Of a DNA stretch of 41,110 nt, positions 35,351 to 41,110 are shown in pieces. A program made the position numbers and the translations under genes. Position 1 is the first letter of the stretch. Each line of letters opens with the position of its first letter. The stretch is from Streptomyces triticisoli. Its GTDB lineage: Bacteria; Actinomycetota; Actinomycetes; Streptomycetales; Streptomycetaceae. The DNA is taken from the NCBI RefSeq assembly GCF_003270085.1, contig NZ_QFDQ01000023.1:1-41110 (forward strand), given 5' to 3'. The notes below the pieces were generated by a model, which saw only the letters and a program-made list of their open reading frames with translations, searched no databases and was not told where the DNA came from.

Positions 35351-38300
35351 TCAGGCGAGCAGCTCCACCTCCGCCAGGGTCGAGGCGCCGTCCAGGACCA
35401 GGCGGTACTTCCGGTACGTGCCCGGCGAGGCGATCGTGAAGGGGCGGGTCTGCCGGTCCCAGGCGAAGGACTCGCCGGAGCGCCGGTCCACCGTCTTCCA
35501 GGTCCTGCCGTCGGCGGAGGCCTCGAGGGTCCAGCCGGCTGGGGCCCTGGTGCGGTCGGCGGACGAGGTCAGGGTGTACTGGACCGCCCCGGCGGCCTCG
35601 GCCACCGGCAGGTCCACCGTCGTCACGGTCGCGTCCGTCGACGAGGTGTCGTCGAACAGCGCGCCGTCACCCTCCAGCACGTCCGACCGCGGGGCCGGCG
35701 CCCTGTCACCGGTCGTGATCGACACGGGCGCCGCGCCCTCGCCCGTGCCCCACGACGACGGCCGCGGACCCATGTCGAACTGCAGGACCCCGCCCTTCGA
35801 CAGCAGCGAGTGGGGGAGGGACGTGGAGTTCCACGCCTTGCCGTTGAACCGCACGCCCTGCACGTAGACGTTCTCCGCGCTGTTCCTCGGCGCCTCGACG
35901 ACGAGGTCCCGGCCGTTCTCCAGGTGGACCGTCGCCTTGGTGAACAGCGGGGAGCCGATGGTGTACTCGCCGCTGCCCATCACCAGCGGGTAGAAGCCGA
36001 GCGCGGAGAAGAGGTACCAGGCCGACTGCTCGCCGTTGTCCTCGTCGCCGTGGTAGCCCTGACCGATCTCGCTGCCGACGTACAGCCGGGACAGCACCTC
36101 ACGGACCTTCTCCTGCGCCTTCCACGGCTGTCCCGCCGCGGCGTACATGTAGATGACGTGGTGCGCGACCTGGTTGGAGTGGCCGTACTGGCCCATCCGC
36201 ACGTCCCGCGCCTCGGTCATCTCGTGGATGACACCGCCGTAGGAGCCGACGAACTCCGGGGAGGCCGTCTCCGGCGTGGCGAAGTAGGTGTCGAGCTTGT
36301 CCGCGAGGCCCTTGCGCCCGCCGTACAGGTTCGCCAGGCCCCGGCTGTCCTGCGGGGCGGTGAAGGCGTAGCCCCAGCCATTGGTCTCCGTGTAGTCGTA
36401 CCCCCACACGCGCGGGTCGTACTTCGAGGAGTCCACACGCCAGTCGCCCCTGGCGTCACGGCCCTGGAAGAAGCCCGCCTCGGAGTCGAAGAGCCTGACG
36501 TAGTCCTGGGCCCGGTCGAGGAAGTACTCCGCCTCCTCCTTGTAGCGCTTCCGGCCCGTCTTCTTGTACAGGGCCTCGCCCATCCTCGCGATGCCGTAGT
36601 CGTTGACGTAGCCCTCCATCGCCCAGGACAGGCCCTCGTGCGTGGCCGTGGTGGTGTAGCCGAGGAAGGGGGAGGTGGTCATGCCCTTGCGGCCCACGCC
36701 CGAGGACGGGGGCACGACCGTCGCGTTCTTCACCGCCGCCTCGTACGCCGCCTTCGCGTCCATCGGCACGCCCTTGACGTACGCGTCCGCGAACGCCACG
36801 TCCGAGGAGGTGCCCGTCATCAGGTCGGCGTAGCCGGGGGAGGACCAGCGGGAGGTCCAGCCGCCGTCCTTGTACTGCTGCACGAAGCCGTCGGCCATCT
36901 CGCCCGCCCGACCCGGCGTCAGCAGGGAGTACGCCGGCCAGGTGGTCCGGTAGGTGTCCCAGAAGCCGTTGTTGACGTACACCTTGCCGTCGACGATCTT
37001 CGCGCCGGTGTGCGTCGGGGTGTCCTCGCCGCGCATCGGCGAGAACGGGGAGGCGTACCGGTACGTCCCGCCCACCTTCTCGAAGCCCGAGTTCGGGTAC
37101 AGGTACAGCCGGTACAGGCCGGAGTAGAGCGTGGTCAGCTGGTCCGGCGTGGCGCCCCGGACCTCGACCCTGCCGAGCACCTTGTCCCAGGCGCGCTGGG
37201 CGCGCGCCCTGACGGTGTCGAAGGAGGTGCCGTCCGGGATCTCCTGGCGCAGGTTGTCCTTCGCCTGGTCGATGCTGATCAGGGAGGTGGCAAGGCGCAG
37301 GGTGACGGTGCGGTCCTTGCCGGCGTCGAAGCGCAGGTGGCCCTTGACGCCGCTCGCCGAGCCGTCCTTCACCGGCTTGTCGAAGACGCCGTGCACGAAG
37401 AGCCGGGTGGCGCCGGTGGACAGCCCGGACCTCACGTCCGAGTAGCCGGTGACGATGCCGTGCTCCTTGTCCAGGGTCAGGCCCGCCTGCTCGGTGACGT
37501 TGTCGAACAGGACGCTCGCGTCGTCGCCCGGGTAGGTGAAGCGCAGTACGGCCGCGTGGTCGGTCGGCGTCATCTCGGCCTTGAGGCCGTTCTCGAACCG
37601 CACCCCGTAGTAGTACGGCCGTGCGGTCTCGTTCTCGTGCCGGAAGGCCAGGGCACGGGCGGTGCGGCCGGTGTCCGGGGTGCCGGAGGCGGCGGACGGC
37701 ATCACCTGGAAGGTCTGCCGGTCACCCATCCAGGGGCTGGGCTCGTGGCTCGCGCTGAACGCCTGGACGGTGGGCAGGTTGTCGTCGTTGTTCGCGCGCG
37801 CGTACTCGTACAGCCAGCTCAGCGAGGACGCGTTGGTCACCGGCGTCCAGAAGTTGAAGCCGTGCGGGACGGCGGTCGCGGGGAAGTTGTTGCCGCGCGA
37901 GAAGCTGCCGCTGGAGTGGGTGCCGCGGGTGGTCAGGACGTAGTCCGACAGGTGTGCCCTGGGTTTCTCCGGCGCGGCCCGCTCGATGACCACGTCGTCC
38001 AGCCAGCCGCGGAACTTCGCCGGGCCGGCGGGGGAGTCGTAGGCCAGGAGTATCCGGTCGACCGTCTTGCCGGCCGCGACCGAGCCGATCCGCGACACGA
38101 CGTTGTTCCACTGGTTGACGTACAGCGTCCTGGCCGCGCCCTGCCCCCGCGGGCTCAGGGGGAAGCCGTGCTGGTCGGTGGCGCCCAGCCGGCTGAGGTA
38201 CGTGCCGTCGGTGAAGGCGAGGTCCACGGCGACGTTGGTGGCGTCGTAGTCGCGGTCGCCGTCGGCCATCGACGGGTAGAGGCGGTACGACAGCCGGGTG

Positions 38301-39154
38301 TCGCGGGCGACCTCGACGTCGACGTCGAAGACCTTGTTGTACGAGTACGCCCGGCCCTTCGCGGTGTGCCGGCCGGCGTACCGCAGCGCGCGCCTGCCCG
38401 TGTAGCCGGCGCCCGACTTGGCGGTCGGGGAGCCGCTCGGGCCGCGGTCGACGAGGGAGAGCATGTCCTGCGGGACGGGGCCGCCGCCGTCGCCGGTGGA
38501 GAACTGCACGTCGGCCAGCTGGAGTATGCCCGAGGCGCCGTTGTTCTTCGTGATGTCGAGCCGGAAGTGCCGGTACTCGGCCGGCTCGGCCAGGTCGTAC
38601 GTCCTGGTCTGGAACCGTTCGGAGAAGTTCTCGCCCGAACGGGTGTCGAGGGTCTTCCAGTCCTTGCCGTCGGCGGAGCCCTTCAGGGTCCAGTCCTTCG
38701 GGTCGCGCCCGGCGGAGTCGTTGGCCGAGGTGAGGGCGTACCGGGTGATTTTCCGCGGCTCGTCGAAGTCGAACTCGACCCAGCCGGTGGGCTCGAAGGT
38801 CAGCCACTTGGTGCCGGACTCGCCGTCGACGAGGTTCTCCTTCACCTCGCCGGCGCCCGCGTTCTCCCCGCTCGCCCGGACATCGGTGACGTGGTCGCTC
38901 ACATTGCCCGGGATGCCGGTGCTGTAGCCGCCGTCCACGCCCGAGGCGCGCTTGCTGCCGTCCCCGGCGGTGTCGACCGTGTTCAGCCAGTCCGGTGACG
39001 GCTCGCCGGCCTCGAACGAGGAGGCGAACTCCCGGTCGGCGGCCGGGGGCTTGCCGGGCAGGGCGACCGCCGCTCCCGGTGAGCCGGCCGCCATGACGAA
39101 GGCGGTCGTGATGACGACCGCCGGACCCCATCTGTGCCGTAATCTGCGCTGCAT
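35351..39154 (-). CDS. Secreted GH92 alpha-mannosidase with discoidin-type domains
   Basis: 1267 aa. GH92 enzymes are Ca2+-dependent exo-alpha-mannosidases acting on N-glycans or yeast mannan. Order: signal peptide (MQRRLRHRWGPAVVITTAFV..., cleaved after about AVA), an F5/8-type C (discoidin) domain at ~75-215 (KITRYALTSANDSAGRDPKD), a lectin-like beta domain at ~240-385, GH92 N-terminal and catalytic domains at ~395-1110 (VNNGFWDTYRTTWPAYSLL; GDEDNGEQSAWYLFSALGFY, the conserved catalytic loop), then a second discoidin-like domain to the end (GWTLEASADGRTWKTVDRRS). ATG 39154 has GGGAGGG 9 nt upstream; the open frame before it (to 39277) overlaps the operator region. A perfect palindrome, GACAACGTTGTC (39189-39200), lies 34 bp before the start, typical of a LacI-type repressor site. 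The gene stands alone and acts outside the cell. Confidence 0.95.
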   Translation of the reverse strand: MQRRLRHRWGPAVVITTAFVMAAGSPGAAVALPGKPPAADREFASSFEAGEPSPDWLNTVDTAGDGSKRASGVDGGYSTGIPGNVSDHVTDVRASGENAGAGEVKENLVDGESGTKWLTFEPTGWVEFDFDEPRKITRYALTSANDSAGRDPKDWTLKGSADGKDWKTLDTRSGENFSERFQTRTYDLAEPAEYRHFRLDITKNNGASGILQLADVQFSTGDGGGPVPQDMLSLVDRGPSGSPTAKSGAGYTGRRALRYAGRHTAKGRAYSYNKVFDVDVEVARDTRLSYRLYPSMADGDRDYDATNVAVDLAFTDGTYLSRLGATDQHGFPLSPRGQGAARTLYVNQWNNVVSRIGSVAAGKTVDRILLAYDSPAGPAKFRGWLDDVVIERAAPEKPRAHLSDYVLTTRGTHSSGSFSRGNNFPATAVPHGFNFWTPVTNASSLSWLYEYARANNDDNLPTVQAFSASHEPSPWMGDRQTFQVMPSAASGTPDTGRTARALAFRHENETARPYYYGVRFENGLKAEMTPTDHAAVLRFTYPGDDASVLFDNVTEQAGLTLDKEHGIVTGYSDVRSGLSTGATRLFVHGVFDKPVKDGSASGVKGHLRFDAGKDRTVTLRLATSLISIDQAKDNLRQEIPDGTSFDTVRARAQRAWDKVLGRVEVRGATPDQLTTLYSGLYRLYLYPNSGFEKVGGTYRYASPFSPMRGEDTPTHTGAKIVDGKVYVNNGFWDTYRTTWPAYSLLTPGRAGEMADGFVQQYKDGGWTSRWSSPGYADLMTGTSSDVAFADAYVKGVPMDAKAAYEAAVKNATVVPPSSGVGRKGMTTSPFLGYTTTATHEGLSWAMEGYVNDYGIARMGEALYKKTGRKRYKEEAEYFLDRAQDYVRLFDSEAGFFQGRDARGDWRVDSSKYDPRVWGYDYTETNGWGYAFTAPQDSRGLANLYGGRKGLADKLDTYFATPETASPEFVGSYGGVIHEMTEARDVRMGQYGHSNQVAHHVIYMYAAAGQPWKAQEKVREVLSRLYVGSEIGQGYHGDEDNGEQSAWYLFSALGFYPLVMGSGEYTIGSPLFTKATVHLENGRDLVVEAPRNSAENVYVQGVRFNGKAWNSTSLPHSLLSKGGVLQFDMGPRPSSWGTGEGAAPVSITTGDRAPAPRSDVLEGDGALFDDTSSTDATVTTVDLPVAEAAGAVQYTLTSSADRTRAPAGWTLEASADGRTWKTVDRRSGESFAWDRQTRPFTIASPGTYRKYRLVLDGASTLAEVELLA

Positions 39155-39188
39155 GCGCGACGACCCTCCCTGCGGTACCTGTGCTTCG

Positions 39189-39200
39189 GACAACGTTGTC
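39189..39200. promoter_or_regulatory. LacI-type operator before GH92
   Basis: GACAACGTTGTC is a perfect 12-bp palindrome with the central CG typical of LacI-family sites. On the minus strand a TTGACA element (39244-39249) lies upstream of it and itself repeats the GACAAC half-site. This suggests sugar-responsive repression of the mannosidase gene. Confidence 0.6.
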
Positions 39201-39391
39201 AGCTCGGTGCGCAGAGACCAGTAGGGAGTCAAGTAGCCAGTGTTGTCAAGGGTGTTGTGTGTGGCGTTCGGGCGCAAAGCCGTGAATATTTCCGTCGAGG
39301 AGGCCTGCCGGAGGCTTATGTTTCGGCCGAGGTCTCAACTCGGAAAAGACCGACGGGGAACCATGTATTCGATCTTGCTCAGGTGGCGGGA

Positions 39392-39407
39392 AGTGGACTA
39401 TACCTGT
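39392..39407. promoter_or_regulatory. DasR-like (dre) site upstream of ngcE
   Basis: AGTGGACTATACCTGT matches the dre consensus ACTGGTCTAGACCAGT at 12 of 16 positions, including the TGG and ACC cores. DasR is the GlcNAc-6-phosphate-responsive GntR regulator of chitin and GlcNAc use in Streptomyces. The site is 216 bp before ngcE. Confidence 0.6.
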
Positions 39408-39503
39408 CGGCGTCCGCGTGGCCGTTCGAACGACCGTCAAGCGGGCCCGGGAAGAGCCGGAAAGGTGGTTTGACGTGCGAAACGCGCCGGCCTCCTTGTT
39501 TTC

Positions 39504-39519
39504 CTACCGGTCCCGGTAG
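39504..39519. promoter_or_regulatory. Gapped palindrome before ngcE
   Basis: CTACCGG-TC-CCGGTAG, seven-base arms around 2 nt, 104 bp before the ngcE start. It could be an operator (a LacI-type NgcR is known for ngc genes in S. olivaceoviridis) or a leader hairpin. Confidence 0.35.
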
Positions 39520-39622
39520 AAGACGCACGAAGTAACTCCTGCACGACCCAGCTTGACCCGACCGCGGTGCCGGGGAGGATCCGGTTCACCGCCTGAGTCC
39601 TGGAGAAAGCGAGGACTTGAGC

Positions 39623-41068
39623 ATGGGATCCACTTCCGCCGAGAACCCCACAGGCGTCGGCCGCCGGGATCTGATCAAGCGGTCCGCCGCACTCGGTCTG
39701 ATCGGCGTCCCCACGATGAGTTTCCTGTCCGCGTGCGCCAGCGGTGGCGGTGGCGGCCAGGACAAGACCAAGGCCGGCAAGAAGACCGAGAAGAACCCGC
39801 TCGGCGTCAACGACACCGCGCAGATGGAATTCGTACTGTTCGACGGAGGCTTCGGCAAGGAGTACGCCGAGGACGCTGTGAAGCTCTACGAGAAGGCCTT
39901 CCCCGGGGCGAAGGTGAAGTTCTCCGCCACGCAGAAGATCCAGTCCACGCTCCAGCCACGCTTCAACCAGGGCACCCCGCCGGACCTCATCGACAACTCC
40001 GGCGCCGAGCAGATGGACATGGGCGTCCTCGTCGGCAAGAACCAGCTCGCGGACCTCACCCCGCTGCTGGACGCGCCGTCCTACGACGACCCGGGCAAGA
40101 AGGTCCGCGACACGCTGCGCCCGGGCATCGTGGAGATGGGCCAGTTCGACGGCCGGCCGGTGTGGATCCTGTACTACGCCTACACGGTGTACGGCGTGTG
40201 GTACTCGCAGAAGGCCCTGGACTCGCTCGACGAGCAGTACCCGGAGACCTGGGACGAGATGCTCAGGGTCTGCGAGAAGGCCAAGAAGAAGGGCATGGCC
40301 GGCTGGACGTACGCCGGCAAGTACCCGTACTACCTCCCCTTCTCGCTCTACCCGATGATCGGCAAGGTCGGCGGCCGGGAGGTCCTCGACGCCATCGACA
40401 ACCTCGAGCCGGGCGCCTGGAAGCACCCGGCGGTCAAGGCCTGCTTCGAGGCCTACTACGAGCTCTACAAGAAGGGCTACGTCCTCAAGGGCACCCCGGG
40501 CCTGGACCACGTCCAGTCGCAGACCGCCTGGGCCCAGGGCAAGGCGCTGTTCATCCCGAACGGCTCCTGGGTGGAGAACGAGTCCGCCAGCGTCATCCCG
40601 CAGGACTTCGACCTCGCCGTGTCCGCGCCCACCGGTCTGGACAGCTCCGACAAGATGCCGTTCGGCACCATCTGGGCCTCCGGCGGCGAGCCGTTCATCG
40701 TCCCGGCCAAGGCCAGGAACACCGAGGGCGGAATGGAGCAGCTGCGCATCATGCTCAGCGAGGCGTCCTCGAAGAACTTCACCGCCAAGGTGAAGTCGCT
40801 GACCGCGTACAACGGGGGCACCGACGGCATCGAGCTCACCCCGGGCCTGAAGTCCGGTGTCGCCGCGCTCGACAAGGCCGGCGAGAACGTGGTGAACCCG
40901 CGCATCCAGGACTGGTACGTGCAGCTCCAGAAGGAGAAGATCGGCGTGTCCGGTCTCGGCGAGATGATGGCCGGCCGCCTCACCCCGGCCGAGGCCATCA
41001 AGAAGATCCAGGGCTTCGCCGACGAGACCGCCAAGGATTCGTCGATCAAGCACTACAAGCACCAGTGA
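39623..41068 (+). CDS. ngcE: GlcNAc/chitobiose ABC-transporter binding lipoprotein NgcE
   Basis: 481 aa. It is the extracellular solute-binding protein that captures N-acetylglucosamine and chitobiose for an NgcEFG-type importer. The N-terminus has a twin-arginine motif (GRRDLIKRS, R14-R15), a hydrophobic segment and the lipobox LSAC with lipid-carrying C38, followed by a Gly/Lys linker (ASGGGGGQDKTKAGKKTEKN). The family-1 extracellular binding fold follows, with AQMEFVLFDGGFGKEYAEDA and Trp/Tyr-rich ligand regions (GRPVWILYYAYTVYGVWYSQ). Identification rests on overall resemblance to NgcE (S. coelicolor SCO6005, from memory) and the signal type. ATG 39623 has GAGG 8 nt upstream. Permease genes (ngcF, ngcG) should follow beyond the window. 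The DasR-like site upstream fits regulation by amino sugars. Confidence 0.9.
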   Translation: MGSTSAENPTGVGRRDLIKRSAALGLIGVPTMSFLSACASGGGGGQDKTKAGKKTEKNPLGVNDTAQMEFVLFDGGFGKEYAEDAVKLYEKAFPGAKVKFSATQKIQSTLQPRFNQGTPPDLIDNSGAEQMDMGVLVGKNQLADLTPLLDAPSYDDPGKKVRDTLRPGIVEMGQFDGRPVWILYYAYTVYGVWYSQKALDSLDEQYPETWDEMLRVCEKAKKKGMAGWTYAGKYPYYLPFSLYPMIGKVGGREVLDAIDNLEPGAWKHPAVKACFEAYYELYKKGYVLKGTPGLDHVQSQTAWAQGKALFIPNGSWVENESASVIPQDFDLAVSAPTGLDSSDKMPFGTIWASGGEPFIVPAKARNTEGGMEQLRIMLSEASSKNFTAKVKSLTAYNGGTDGIELTPGLKSGVAALDKAGENVVNPRIQDWYVQLQKEKIGVSGLGEMMAGRLTPAEAIKKIQGFADETAKDSSIKHYKHQ

Positions 41069-41110
41069 GGATCCGCCGCCACCAGGGCCCGCCCGGCGCC
41101 TTCGCGCCGG

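Larger units (their letters stand above)
39201..39622. other. Divergent regulatory region between GH92 and ngcE
   Basis: About 420 bp without a gene. It holds minus-strand GH92 promoter elements (TTGACA at 39244-39249), a DasR-like site (39392-39407), a gapped palindrome (39504-39519) and the ngcE ribosome site (GAGG near 39611). Small reading frames here lack ribosome sites. Confidence 0.6.

Noticed and set aside
35209..35439. 76-aa protein after the CebR box
   Set aside because: Runs through the hairpin and into the antisense of GH92; composition is not protein-like and there is no proper ribosome site.
35252..38998. 1248-codon frame antisense to the GH92 gene
   Set aside because: Val/Arg/Gly-rich shadow of a real gene with clear domains on the minus strand.

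Overview
The window is high-GC actinobacterial DNA, almost certainly Streptomyces. Coding is dense with strong third-position G/C, GTG starts are common, and the right end carries genes typical of a Streptomyces chromosome: an HTH-MurA fusion, DUF4236, aconitase, a GH92 mannosidase and an NgcE-type chitin-sugar binding lipoprotein. No rRNA, tRNA or CRISPR array was seen.

Layout. (A) 0.3-8.0 kb, accessory: an unrecognised 747-aa protein with a small membrane partner (minus strand), a conserved Streptomyces hypothetical, a translationally coupled pair (membrane protein plus small soluble protein) that share a Gly/Asn-rich motif of about 20 residues, and a coiled-coil protein. (B) 8.2-22.1 kb, defence island: an HTH/pseudo-methyltransferase/TRD-like protein whose 3' end is broken by a 97-bp duplication, then hsdM-hsdS-hsdR (type I restriction-modification), a decayed HATPase gene, an SMC/RloC-like ATPase overlapping a small HEPN-like protein, and a TIGR04141/DUF6119 protein. 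The same 16-bp palindromic motif lies about 150 bp before the first gene of the hsd block and about 140 bp before the ATPase gene, so the two blocks are probably co-regulated. (C) 22.2-29.1 kb: a serine hydrolase, an XRE-family regulator and a divergent operon of HATPase, a 112-aa protein, a 55-aa peptide, a cupin_4/JmjC oxygenase and an aldo/keto reductase, with a kinase-fold gene converging on it. A 16-bp-stem hairpin separates the peptide from the oxygenase gene, as in many RiPP operons; this is the best candidate for an undescribed peptide-modification system. (D) 29.3-30.1 kb: a tyrosine integrase pseudogene, a relic at the edge of the accessory region.

(E) 30.2-41.1 kb, core metabolism: HTH-murA, DUF4236, acnA (with a palindromic operator shared with the HTH-murA promoter, plus an iron box), an orphan promoter with a perfect CebR box, a secreted GH92 alpha-mannosidase with a LacI-type operator, and ngcE with a DasR-like site. 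This block joins cell-wall precursor synthesis, the TCA cycle and amino-sugar/glycan uptake, each with readable regulatory DNA.

The most interesting points are the motif-sharing pair at 4.9-7.0 kb, the peptide/cupin/AKR operon at 25.1-28.3 kb, the paired 16-bp operators of the defence island, the duplication that breaks the pseudo-methyltransferase gene, and the orphan CebR promoter.
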